A stretch of 33,306 nt of DNA. It comes from Chloroflexus sp. (GTDB lineage Bacteria > Chloroflexota > Anaerolineae > Anaerolineales > Villigracilaceae). Position numbers and translations under genes: made by a program. Of the stretch, positions 1 to 7,051 are shown piece by piece (the stretch's first letter is position 1; the number at the start of each line of letters is the position of its first letter). The stretch is from contig DYHT01000018.1 in assembly GCA_020723995.1 (NCBI GenBank), forward strand, positions 1-33,306. Reading direction: 5' to 3'. Under the pieces are notes generated by a model that worked only from the letters and a program-made list of their open reading frames with translations, ran no database searches and was not told the origin of the DNA.

Positions 1-58
1 CAGCTTACCTCTCCTTCAACCGCTTTTGTTGCACTTACAAGTTGAATCCAAGTTTGGA

Positions 59-64
59 TATAAT
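59..64 (+). promoter_or_regulatory. possible -10 box upstream of the RAYT gene
   Basis: A perfect TATAAT lies about 105 bases before the transposase start. The best -35 candidate (TTACAA at 35-40, 18-base spacer) is weak. Any transcript from here would carry the three palindromes at 72-145 in its leader. Confidence 0.3.
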
Positions 65-71
65 TTGGATT

Positions 72-145
72 CCGGCAGCTTGCTGCCGGTCTGCAGGAGC
101 AGGCTCCTGCATTTCAGGAATTTGGAATCCGCCAGCTTGCTGGCG
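72..145. repeat. three REP-like palindromes upstream of RAYT
   Basis: There are three perfect hairpins in a row. The first is ccggcagc-tt-gctgccgg (72-89), the second gcaggagc-ag-gctcctgc (93-110), the third cgccagc-tt-gctggcg (130-145). Each has 7-8 bp arms, a 2-base loop and an AGC/GCT core next to the loop, while the outer stem bases differ. The first and third are preceded by nearly the same text (aatttgg-a/t-atccg), so they look like copies of one unit. Such palindromes beside a RAYT gene are the usual arrangement of REP elements. Confidence 0.75.
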
Positions 146-168
146 AGAAATTGTTATATACTTATGTC

Positions 169-711
169 ATGGAAGAAATTTTCAAAGTATATCCGCACAA
201 CCCACCGCACCTGTTTCGTTCTAATGCGGTTTATATGGTTACTGGGGCTATTTTACACAAACACCATCTTCTCATGGACGATTCTAGAAAAAACTTGTTC
301 TGCCAGACGTTGTTCGAACGCGCTGAATTGCATGGTTGGCAGCCTGAAGCCTGGGCGGTTCTTGGAAATCACTATCATTTTGTTGCACAAGCGCCTGAAC
401 GAGCAAGTACGCTGGCGCTGTTGATAAAGCAAATCCATTCGATAACGGCTAGGTCGTTAAATCAATTAGACGGCACGCCAGGCAGGCAGGTTTGGTATAA
501 CTATTGGGATTCTTGCATTACTTATGAAACTTCTTACTTCGCCAGGCTGCATTACGTACACTTAAATCCGGTCAAACATGGGATCGTGGACAAGGCAGAG
601 AATTACCCTTTTTGCAGTTACAGATGGTTTCTGGAGCAAGGGGGTAAAGAATTCCAGAAACAAGTAATGGTTCAACCGATTGACCGCGTAAACATTTTAG
701 ATGATTTCTAA
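169..711 (+). CDS. REP-associated tyrosine transposase (RAYT, Y1/HUH family)
   Basis: This 180-residue protein belongs to the Y1_Tnp (IS200-like) fold, in the single-domain RAYT branch that cuts and joins single-stranded DNA at REP hairpins. The HUH-type metal motif is seen in GNHYHF (about residue 65). The conserved C-terminal block YVHLNPVKHGIV is followed by NYPFCSYRW, typical of RAYTs; the catalytic Tyr should be one of the tyrosines in or just before that block. The reading frame also opens at a TTG at 151, but ATG 169 begins MEEIFKVY and fits the family better; no strong ribosome site is seen. REP-like palindromes lie on both sides, as expected if the enzyme mobilises them. The length is normal and no frameshift is visible, so it may be active. 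Confidence 0.85.
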   Translation: MEEIFKVYPHNPPHLFRSNAVYMVTGAILHKHHLLMDDSRKNLFCQTLFERAELHGWQPEAWAVLGNHYHFVAQAPERASTLALLIKQIHSITARSLNQLDGTPGRQVWYNYWDSCITYETSYFARLHYVHLNPVKHGIVDKAENYPFCSYRWFLEQGGKEFQKQVMVQPIDRVNILDDF

Positions 712-732
712 AGAACTATGGACTCCATCTTG

Positions 733-868
733 CTGGTCGAGTTGCGGAAGCAAGCTTTCGCAGTCCAAAGCTTTGACTCGCGCTGGTCGAGTTGCGGAAG
801 CAAGCTTCCGCAGTCCAAAGCTTTGGCTCGCGCTGGTCGAGTTGCGGAAGCAAGCTTCCGCATTCCAA
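733..868. repeat. three tandem 50-bp REP-like units downstream of RAYT
   Basis: The unit beginning ctggtcgagttgcggaag repeats at 733, 783 and 833 with an exact 50-base period; the third copy is cut short near 868. Each unit holds the palindrome tgcggaagc-aa-gcttccgca (793-812 in copy 2; copy 1 has one mismatch). The first two also hold a second palindrome based on ccaaag-ctttgg (815-826 in copy 2). The array ends right at the 3' end of the convergent M23 gene. The loop-proximal AAGC/GCTT core resembles the upstream palindromes, but the stem differs. Confidence 0.85.
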
Positions 869-870
869 AA

Positions 871-1899
871 TCACTGGATAATGAATGTCGCCAGCGTTAC
901 TTTGCCGGGCTGCACTTCAACCCATCGTTCGTATAAAACACCCAGCCACAGGTAACTGATACGGTAATTACCGGCGGGTAAATCGCTCAGAGCGAAGTTT
1001 TCTTGCCACTGATCGTCCCCGCGGACAGGCTGTTTTTCAGAAGCATAGGTTTCTACCGTATATGCGGCGGCTTGCGGCGCGTTGAGATCAGGGAAGTATT
1101 GGATGTTGAGACTGGTATAGTAGATTGGATTTCCTTGGCTGTCTACGAAGCGCCCGGCAATCAGGCCGTAGGGATTGCCATCCTCTCCACTCAAGGGTCT
1201 CAGCCAGAGAACAGGGTTGCGGTTGGAAGCATAATTGTTCTCTCCTAGGCGCACTTCAAAGTGCAGGTGGCTGCCTATCGCCGCGCCGCTCGCTCCGACT
1301 TCACCGATCTTCTCGCCAACTGCTACTGTCTGACCGGCCGAAACGTCTATTTTCGAGAGATGCGCGTAGAGCGTGAAAACGGGCGGCGCGATGCTATCAA
1401 AATGATGTTCGATGACAATCAGGTTGCCGTAAAAATTCGGCCAGGGACTGAGCAAGGTCTGCTTATCGTCGCCGGCATATACCACCGCCCCTTCCGCGGC
1501 GGCAAGTACGGGCGTGCCGGAGGCGTTGTAAAACTCCACTCCGTGATGCGGCTGGCGCGTGCCGGTCTGCGTGCTGCCATAGCGGTAGGTTGGGTCAACG
1601 GTATCTGTGTCGGGCAAGGCAATGGGGCGCTGGAACAGGAAGTGGCCGGATTCTATGCAGAAAGTTAATCTGGGATCGCAAGGTGGAGCAGGGGTGTTGG
1701 TGAGCGGAGGGGAGGGGGTGTGGCTGAGCAAAGGGGCCGGGCTGCTGGTGAGCAGGGGTGCAGGGGAGAAATGGAGAGTGGGAGACCCTTCGATTACACT
1801 CAGGGCAGGCGCGGTGAGAGAGGTGTCCGTTATTGCACCGCAGGCCGCCAGGGACAATCTCAAGGTGATTAACGCGCCCACGCGCCAACGTATTTTCAT
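871..1899 (-). CDS. M23-family metallopeptidase lipoprotein
   Basis: The 342-residue protein has a short signal peptide with a lipobox (LSLAAC, Cys20), so it should be a lipid-anchored envelope protein. A Ser/Pro/Leu-rich spacer (about residues 28-75) follows. The M23 (LytM/NlpD-like) domain spans about 110-235: HHGVEF, LYAHLS and SHLHFEVR carry the Zn2+ ligands. The first motif has Glu where most M23 enzymes have Asp (HxGxD). The last 110 residues look like a beta-sandwich of the carboxypeptidase-regulatory type. The likely role is cleavage or remodelling of peptidoglycan cross-links. The ATG overlaps the ftcD stop by four bases (ATGA), so the two are probably co-transcribed. Part of the spacer is encoded by interspersed repeat DNA (1784-1809). 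Confidence 0.85.
   Translation of the reverse strand: MKIRWRVGALITLRLSLAACGAITDTSLTAPALSVIEGSPTLHFSPAPLLTSSPAPLLSHTPSPPLTNTPAPPCDPRLTFCIESGHFLFQRPIALPDTDTVDPTYRYGSTQTGTRQPHHGVEFYNASGTPVLAAAEGAVVYAGDDKQTLLSPWPNFYGNLIVIEHHFDSIAPPVFTLYAHLSKIDVSAGQTVAVGEKIGEVGASGAAIGSHLHFEVRLGENNYASNRNPVLWLRPLSGEDGNPYGLIAGRFVDSQGNPIYYTSLNIQYFPDLNAPQAAAYTVETYASEKQPVRGDDQWQENFALSDLPAGNYRISYLWLGVLYERWVEVQPGKVTLATFIIQ
1784..1809. repeat. interspersed CCTTCG...CTCAGG repeat inside the M23 gene
   Basis: The plus strand reads gacccttcgattacactcag followed by ggcagg. Related text occurs at 15550-15577 and 16429-16450. Here it lies in the spacer just after the signal peptide of the lipoprotein and encodes residues ALSVIEGS in frame. 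Confidence 0.6.
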
Positions 1900-3458
1900 G
1901 CCAGCGATAATCCGCCGCGTTCTTTCAGGGATTTTTGAACATCTTTTTCGAGTTTAGCGGCGCGGGCTTCCAGCGTGTGCAACTGGGTCAGAAGTTTATC
2001 GCCCGCGGCTTTGTCGTGCAAACTGGCGACGTTGATGCGTACGTTGTAACCGGCCGCGCTCAATGCGGCGCGCGCCATGGCTGCGGCAGAGGCCGCATCG
2101 GTGATAGCGTTGAGATTACCCAGCGCCACGCTACGCTCAGCCAGCGCCATGACCATCACGGCTTTTTGCGCCACCGAAAGCGGCACCTGCGCAGCCGTAA
2201 GGGTGGCGGCTTCGATGGCTTTGTTTCGGTCTGTTTCCTGCGCTGGCGTGTCTTTTGCCAGTTTGAAGGCAGCCATGACGCCCTCGAAGGCGGCGGAATC
2301 CTCGTCTACGGCGACGGTCAGGTCGGCGCGTAATTTCTCGGCCTGGTTTAGGATTTCGGTCATCTGCGCCTCGACTGCGGCATATTTATTCTTGCCAATC
2401 GTCAGCTTCGCCACCATGGCCACCAGCCCGGCAGCCATCGCCCCGGCGTAAGCCGCGGCCGAGCCGCCGCCGGGCGTGGGCGCACTGGAGGCCAGCGCAT
2501 CGAGGAAGGTTGCAGGTTGAAGATTGAAAGTTGAACCTTCAACTTTCAACATTGAACCTTGAACCGCTTCATACAGGCGTTGTTCGAGAATCTGTTCGGG
2601 TTTGAAACCGTCCAATTGCAGATACCAGGCGGCCGCCTCCATCAGCGCTTCCTGCGGAATAAGTCCCACCAGTTCGCTATGATGGATGCCGACCCCATAA
2701 CGGGCGGCTTCGTGGCGGATCATTTCCACCACGTGGGCAATCGCCGACTGGTGGTAATTGGTCAGGTTCATCGAGACCTGCGCCCGGCCTTCCACCAACA
2801 TGCCGAGTGCTTTGACGCACGGCAGCCCGCCGGAGGATTGGCGGATGGCTTTGGCGATGGCTTTGGCAATGGCAACGTCGTCCGTGTCGAGATAGACGTT
2901 GAAGGCGACCAGCGGATGGCGCGCCCCGATGACGGTCGCCCCGGCCGGGCCGAGGCGCGCCGGACCGTAGTCCGGTTTGCGCTCTGTGTTGGTCTTGATC
3001 TCTGCCTTCAGCCCCTCATACTGCCCGCGGCGGATGTCCTCCAGATTTTGCCGTTCGGGGCGCATGGCGGCCTCCTCGTAGAGATAGACCGGGATTTTCA
3101 GTTCCTTGCCGACGCGCTTGCCCAGGCGGAGTGCTATGCTGACGCAATCTGACATGCTGACATCCGTGATCGGCACGAACGGCACCACATCCGTCGCGCC
3201 GATGCGCGGGTGCGAGCCGCTGTGTTTGCGCAGGTCAATCAACTCGGCGGCCTTTTGGATACCGCGAAAGGCGGCCTCTTCGACAGCCCCCGGCGCGCCG
3301 ACAAAAGTGACCACCGTGCGGTTATGGTCGTTATCCGAGTGGCGGTCGAGCAGGGTCACGCCGGGGATGGCCGTGATGGCCTGGAGAATAGCTTCCACCA
3401 CTTTGGGGCGGCGCGCTTCGGAGAAGTTGGGGATACATTCGACGAGGGGGTTGGGCAT
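1896..3458 (-). CDS. ftcD: bifunctional glutamate formimidoyltransferase / formimidoyl-THF cyclodeaminase
   Basis: This 520-residue protein has both FtcD activities. Residues 1 to about 300 are the formimidoyltransferase (start MPNPLVECIPNFSE; HSGSHPRIGATDVVPF with the expected catalytic His), which moves the formimino group from N-formimino-glutamate to tetrahydrofolate. Residues from about 325 are the cyclodeaminase (FLDALASSAPTPGGGSAA, later VDEDSAAF), which releases ammonia and gives methenyl-THF. Together they complete histidine degradation and feed one-carbon units to folate. The two domains match the fused animal-type arrangement. The interdomain linker is coded by low-complexity repeat DNA (2507-2564). 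ATG 3458 has an AAGG sequence 11 bases upstream. The M23 gene follows with an ATGA overlap; the two functions look unrelated. Confidence 0.95.
   Translation of the reverse strand: MPNPLVECIPNFSEARRPKVVEAILQAITAIPGVTLLDRHSDNDHNRTVVTFVGAPGAVEEAAFRGIQKAAELIDLRKHSGSHPRIGATDVVPFVPITDVSMSDCVSIALRLGKRVGKELKIPVYLYEEAAMRPERQNLEDIRRGQYEGLKAEIKTNTERKPDYGPARLGPAGATVIGARHPLVAFNVYLDTDDVAIAKAIAKAIRQSSGGLPCVKALGMLVEGRAQVSMNLTNYHQSAIAHVVEMIRHEAARYGVGIHHSELVGLIPQEALMEAAAWYLQLDGFKPEQILEQRLYEAVQGSMLKVEGSTFNLQPATFLDALASSAPTPGGGSAAAYAGAMAAGLVAMVAKLTIGKNKYAAVEAQMTEILNQAEKLRADLTVAVDEDSAAFEGVMAAFKLAKDTPAQETDRNKAIEAATLTAAQVPLSVAQKAVMVMALAERSVALGNLNAITDAASAAAMARAALSAAGYNVRINVASLHDKAAGDKLLTQLHTLEARAAKLEKDVQKSLKERGGLSLA
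2507..2564. repeat. low-complexity foldback repeat in the FtcD linker
   Basis: The tract is made of variants of gttgaa/ttcaac. It includes an inverted repeat with 12-bp arms and a 2-base loop (2524-2535 and 2538-2549). It encodes the residues KVEGSTFNLQPATF between the two enzyme domains and keeps the frame. Confidence 0.75.
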
Positions 3459-3529
3459 AGTGGAGACCTTGGGAATTTCTAAACACGAAAGGCACGAAGG
3501 GAAAGGATGATTGGCGTAAGAATGCCCCT

Positions 3530-3535
3530 ATTATA
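3530..3535 (-). promoter_or_regulatory. putative -10 box of the ftcD-M23 operon
   Basis: The minus strand reads GGGTATAATAGG; TATAAT lies 71 bases before the ftcD ATG. No convincing -35 box is seen at 16-18 bases. A degenerate cacgaaggcacgaagg micro-repeat (3483-3502) lies between it and the gene. Confidence 0.4.
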
Positions 3536-4029
3536 CCCGAATGGGAAAAATGAAACCCGGCCTGGTGGCCGGTGGAGGAGGGAACGGCTGGCGTTACCTG
3601 CTGGCGGGTGTGGGCTCGGCTTGAGAGCAGGATTCCGTTTGGGCGTGGAAAATGCCTGTAAGTTGCGGCGAATCCCGCCAGTCAGGTGCACCCGGAGAAG
3701 ATGGGCGGGCCATCATTTTGAACGAGAGAAACAGGGGTGCGCGATTCCGATGGGGGAAGTATACTCCGAAATGGCAGGTGCGCAAGCCGAACGTAGCATT
3801 GGCGATGCGCCGAAGAGGCGACTCCCGTGGTGCACCGTGGTTTCCGGTCGAATTGATTTAAAAATTGGCGGCGCGCGTATTGTGGCCGTTCCTGCGAGAG
3901 TGTGGGATCGGCAGTTGGAAGATACAAAGCGACCCCGTTGAGAAAGCTAATCCCCGCGAGTGACCGGGCCTGCCGAAGGTGCGGGAGTTCTTCCCGCCCA
4001 AAATCATACCTAAAAGGAGTCAGAAGGAA
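3536..4029 (+). ncRNA. IS110 left-end non-coding region, candidate bridge RNA
   Basis: About 490 bases separate the ftcD promoter from the IS110 transposase start, with no credible gene. IS110-group elements carry their target/donor-specifying bridge RNA in the non-coding DNA before the transposase, so this is where one is expected. Visible structure: a hairpin ccggcc-tggt-ggccgg (3557-3572), a cccgcc/ggcggg pairing (3674-3679 with 3704-3709), two identical 8-bp palindromes ggtgcacc (3685-3692 and 3829-3836), ggcg-atg-cgcc (3801-3811), and gcggga-gttct-tcccgc (3981-3997) just ahead of the ribosome site. The element's outer edge could not be fixed, and guide loops were not identified. Confidence 0.3.
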
Positions 4030-5407
4030 ATGAGCAGGAAAGGTCAACGCACGAAGGGGCTGGAAGAGGCGCATCCGTTTGCCGGGATGAGCCGGGTGAA
4101 CCCGAACGCGGCGGGGGTGGACATCGGCGCAGCGGAGATCGTGGTGTGTGTGGCAGGGGACGAGAGCACGCAGATCGTGAAAGGGTTCGGGAACTACACG
4201 GTGGACTTGCAAGCGATTGGTAAGTGGTTGAAGGAATACCACGTCGAGAGCGTGGCGATGGAAAGCACTGGGGTGTATTGGATTCTGTTGTTCGAGGAAC
4301 TGGAGCGACAGGGTTTCGAGTGCCTGTTGGTCAGCTCGCGCTCGCTGCGGCGGGTGTCGGGGAAGAAAAGCGACATCCAGGATGCGCAGTGGATCCAGAC
4401 GCTGCACAGTTACGGGCTGCTGGAAGGTTCGTTCCCGACCGCAGGGCGATTTGGTGACCTTGCGGACGTTGCTGCGGCATCGCGGCCAATTGGTGGATCA
4501 CCGCTCGCCGCACGTCCAGCACATGCAGAAGGCGCTGCTGCAAATGAACGTGCAGCTCTCGCAGGCGGTGACGGATGTGACGGGACAGACCGGGCAGGCG
4601 ATTCTGCGCGCCATCGCGGCGGGGGAGCGCGACCCGCAGAAATTGGCGGCATTGCGGGATCGGAACTGCAAGAAGGGTGAGGCGGAGATTGCCAAAGCCT
4701 TGGCCGGGACATGGCGGGAGGAATACCTCTTCATGCTCAAGCAATCGCTGGAGTTGTACGATTTCTACACGCGGCAGATCGAAGCCTGCGATGCGGAGAT
4801 CGCGCGGATGTATGAGTTGACGCGGCCCGATTGGGAGGCGGGGGAGTTGCAGCCGCTTTCGCAGCGCAAGCGCAGCTCGCACAGCAAGAATGCGCCGCCG
4901 AACCAGGAGGAGGTGCGGGCGCACCTGAAGCGGATCAGCGGGGTGGACTTGAGCGTGGTGGACGGGTTTGGGGTGTCGGTGGCGCAAATGGTGATCATGG
5001 AGTGCGAGACGGATATGAGCAAGTTTCCGAGCGAGAAGCATTTCAGTTCCTGGCTGCCGAAGGTGGCGCCGAAGCACGAGATTTCGGGGGGTAGGGTGTT
5101 GAAGAACAAAACCCTGAAGACGAAGAACCACGCCGGGCAAGCCTTTCGGATGGCGGCGCAATCGGTGAAGAAATCGGACTGCGTCTTTGGCGCGTTGTAT
5201 CGGCGGTTGCGCGGCAGGCTGGATAAGGCGCAGGCCACGGTGGCCACGGCGCACATGATTGCGCGGCTGGTTTATCGCATGTTGAAATACAAAGTGGAAT
5301 ACGAGACGATCAACGTGGAAGAATACGAGGCAAAGTACAAGGAACAACAGATCAAATACATGAGGAAGAAAGCCGCCAAGCTTGGCTTCCAACTCGTCCC
5401 GGTGTAA
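4030..5407 (+). pseudogene. IS110-family transposase, split by a +1 frameshift
   Basis: Two overlapping frames together make one IS110 transposase of about 458 residues. The N-terminal RuvC-like DEDD domain is seen as GVDIGAAEIVV (Asp31), VAMESTGVYW and KKSDIQDAQWIQ. The C-terminal Transposase_20 domain is seen as ISGVDLSVVDGFGVS, HFSSWLPKVAP and EISGGRVLKNKTL, where the catalytic Ser is expected. Reading switches frame at a CCC run at 4434-4436: removing one C restores EGSFRPQGDLVTLRTLL. So it is either recently inactivated or carries a sequencing error. The start ATG 4030 has AAGGAG and AAGGAA just upstream. IS110 elements move by a bridge-RNA-guided DEDD/Ser mechanism and usually lack clear terminal inverted repeats; no ends could be assigned. 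Confidence 0.9.
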
Positions 5408-5432
5408 GCTGGCGCGGGACGAATCAAAAAAA

Positions 5433-5454
5433 GGCGTTCTCTTGTGAGAACGCC
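5433..5454 (-). terminator. Rho-independent terminator (minus direction)
   Basis: A 9-bp stem ggcgttctc/gagaacgcc with a ttgt loop is followed on the minus strand by seven T residues. It would end transcription of the nuclease gene at 5617-6540. On the plus strand, where it also sits just after the IS110 gene, the run after the stem is less T-rich. Confidence 0.75.
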
Positions 5455-5601
5455 CGCTTTGCGTTTAATCGTCCGTGCGATTTTGACAAATTATTCGCCT
5501 CGCACATGGCATTCGGCGCGAATTTGCATGAAACGCGTCGCCTGGTGATGCCCTCAGGGATGCCCGCGAAGATCTTGTTTCTGAGAAACGCTGTGTTAGG
5601 C
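5455..5601 (-). other. region after the nuclease gene, begins with an attC-like motif
   Basis: Read on the minus strand, GCCTAAC (5601-5595) starts 15 bases after the nuclease stop codon and fits the integron attC R'' consensus RYYYAAC. The rest of this stretch does not show an obvious matching GTTRRRY partner or clean stem, so if it was an attC site it is degenerate or was cut by other events. No credible gene was found in the interval. Confidence 0.35.
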
Positions 5602-5616
5602 GGCGTTGCCATCTTC

Positions 5617-6540
5617 TTATTTGATCGTTGTATCATGTAACGTAAAATCGACGTGATAGAGTTTGACTTCGACGTTGTTTGTCATTTTAAGCGCATAAGC
5701 CATTTTAGAGTCAATGTCTTTGCAAATGATCAGTCCTTTGACTCTTTCACCGCCTTTACACAAATTTTCTTGCACCCATCCCATGTATCGCAAAGTTTGT
5801 CCAACAACTTTATCTGACTCACGCCCCTTCTTAAGTTCAATTACAGTGAAATTGCCCGTTTTCGACTCTTGGGCAAGAATGTCAATTGTTCCAACGTCCG
5901 TGGCATATTGTTGACCAATAACATTTTCTTCGGGGTCTCGATACAAAACAAGTTCGTTTCGGAAAATGGCAGTGAAATTGGAAACAATGAAATCTTCCAG
6001 ATATTTTTCAAGAACGAACTCTGCCTTGTTCTCTATGTCTTCTTCTGGCTGACTCACGATTACAGGATGTTCTCCGACCAACTCTTGATATTGAGGGGCG
6101 GAAATTTCATAGATGGTTTGCATTCCAAAAATAATGCGGTCGAATTCCTTATCTCTGGGAGTATCATGCCAATCTATATCGACGTGATTGGGGTAATAAT
6201 AATCTGAGCCAGCAACCTTTAGATTTTTCTCACGGTCAAAATATGCTGATTTTGTGACAGCGCCAACACCCGCTATCTTCTTTCTACCTTTGCGAGCAAT
6301 CACTATATCGCCCTCTTTGATACTGTGGTAGAAGTCCCAAAGCATATTAAAACTTCGGGTATTGCCATACTGTCGTTCAATCGCGTTTCTTAATTCGCCT
6401 TCATCGTAGGCGGAAATATCACCCAACTCACGCCATCCAACCGAGATAACATTATGCGTTAGATCGAATTGCCACACCTTTTCCCAAATATCACGGATGG
6501 TCGAATCAAATGGAGCAATAACCCAATATCGTATTGTCAT
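5617..6540 (-). CDS. PUA/EVE-like plus NucS/DUF91-type nuclease, probable defence protein
   Basis: The 307-residue protein has two parts. The first 140 or so residues (starting MTIRYWVIAPFDS, with ISVGWRELGD and KEGDIVIARKGRKKIAGVG) resemble PUA-like/EVE domains that read modified bases. The second half resembles the DUF91/NucS endonuclease fold: VGTIDILAQ then FTVIELKKGRES form a PD-(D/E)XK-type active site, followed by VGQTLRYMGWVQENL. The combination suggests a modification-dependent (type IV-like) restriction enzyme; this is inference from domains. ATG 6540 is preferred over the TTG at 6555 because GGAG lies 7 bases upstream of it. Base composition is clearly more AT-rich than the neighbours, and attC-like motifs lie 34 bases before and 15 bases after it, so it may be a captured cassette. 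Confidence 0.7.
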   Translation of the reverse strand: MTIRYWVIAPFDSTIRDIWEKVWQFDLTHNVISVGWRELGDISAYDEGELRNAIERQYGNTRSFNMLWDFYHSIKEGDIVIARKGRKKIAGVGAVTKSAYFDREKNLKVAGSDYYYPNHVDIDWHDTPRDKEFDRIIFGMQTIYEISAPQYQELVGEHPVIVSQPEEDIENKAEFVLEKYLEDFIVSNFTAIFRNELVLYRDPEENVIGQQYATDVGTIDILAQESKTGNFTVIELKKGRESDKVVGQTLRYMGWVQENLCKGGERVKGLIICKDIDSKMAYALKMTNNVEVKLYHVDFTLHDTTIK

Positions 6541-6572
6541 TATTTTTCTCCGCAAAGGTTATAAATATTAAC

Positions 6573-6625
6573 CGCCTAACTAGGTGTTCAGCCGCCGTTT
6601 GGCGGCTAAACAGCTTATGGGCGGC
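6573..6625 (-). other. attC-like imperfect palindrome before the nuclease gene
   Basis: Read on the minus strand the site ends in GTTAGGC (6580-6574), an exact fit to the integron R' consensus GTTRRRY. It folds around a central hairpin ggcggct/agccgcc (6601-6607 with 6590-6596), with outer arms ccgcc/gggcgg and inner tgttcag/ctaaaca, leaving unpaired bases as attC sites do. The R'' end (GCCCATAAGC) is imperfect. Confidence 0.45.
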
Positions 6626-6660
6626 GAAAGATTAATGCCGCGGGTTCTGCCTGGCGGCTT

Positions 6661-6843
6661 TTACCTCACTGCAAGTCCCAGGAAATACGGCCAGATCACC
6701 AGGGCCAAAATCGCCTTCCACCAGATCAGCTTGGCGAAGGCAATCGTGAACATCCAGCCGATGGACCAGACCACCCCTACCATGCTGCCAGTGCCAGCGT
6801 GAACGTACTTGGGTTTTTCCTGGGGTTTCTCTTCGGTCGCCAT
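6661..6843 (-). CDS. small two-helix membrane protein, unknown function
   Basis: A 60-residue protein with a charged, Pro/Lys-rich N-terminus (MATEEKPQEKPKY) and two hydrophobic stretches (about 21-37 and 42-59) that should form a membrane hairpin. The start is strongly supported by AGGAGG seven bases before ATG 6843 and a TACAAT -10-like box at 6870-6875. I do not recognise a family. It stands between the nuclease cassette and the toxin-antitoxin remnants and shares no obvious job with either. Confidence 0.65.
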   Translation of the reverse strand: MATEEKPQEKPKYVHAGTGSMVGVVWSIGWMFTIAFAKLIWWKAILALVIWPYFLGLAVR

Positions 6844-6869
6844 AATAGCCTCCTAATGTTGTTGGAATA

Positions 6870-6875
6870 ATTGTA
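6870..6875 (-). promoter_or_regulatory. possible -10 box for the small membrane protein
   Basis: TACAAT on the minus strand lies 26 bases before the start codon, with the AGGAGG ribosome site between them. No clear -35 box is seen. Confidence 0.35.
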
Positions 6876-6920
6876 GCATATTTTGATGGTGGCTCTTTAG
6901 GAGTTGCCGTGATTCAGTAC

Positions 6921-7048
6921 ACCCCCGAACTGCGGGGGTACACGGATGCCCCAGGTTTACCCTTCGGGTACGATGTCACGGATTCCCACGGAAAAAAGCC
7001 TTAAAAATCCGTGTTTTTCCGTGTCCGTCCGCGTAATCTGTGTCCAAA
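6921..7048. repeat. hairpin and degenerate tccgtg micro-repeats in an intergenic gap
   Basis: The gap between 6844 and 7051 has no gene. It holds a hairpin acccccg-aactg-cgggggt (6921-6939) and then a run of imperfect atccgtgt / tccgtgtcc copies (about 6975-7048). This is the same style of low-complexity interspersed repeat found elsewhere in the window. Confidence 0.55.
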
Positions 7049-7051
7049 AGA

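Noticed and set aside
72-868. Small CRISPR array around the transposase.
   Set aside because: The 50-bp units repeat as a whole without spacers, and the palindromes fit REP elements beside a RAYT gene.
3507-3941. Plus-strand ORFs in the IS110 upstream region.
   Set aside because: Arg/Gly-rich composition without domains or ribosome sites; the region is better explained as structured non-coding DNA.
4030-5407. Two separate IS110 genes or programmed frameshifting.
   Set aside because: The two frames are complementary halves of one transposase, and IS110 family members are made as one frame; a one-base error or mutation is simpler.
5424-5636. A 70-residue minus-strand ORF after the nuclease gene.
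   Set aside because: It spans the attC-like region and the terminator, has no ribosome site and no recognisable domain; most likely chance or repeat-derived.
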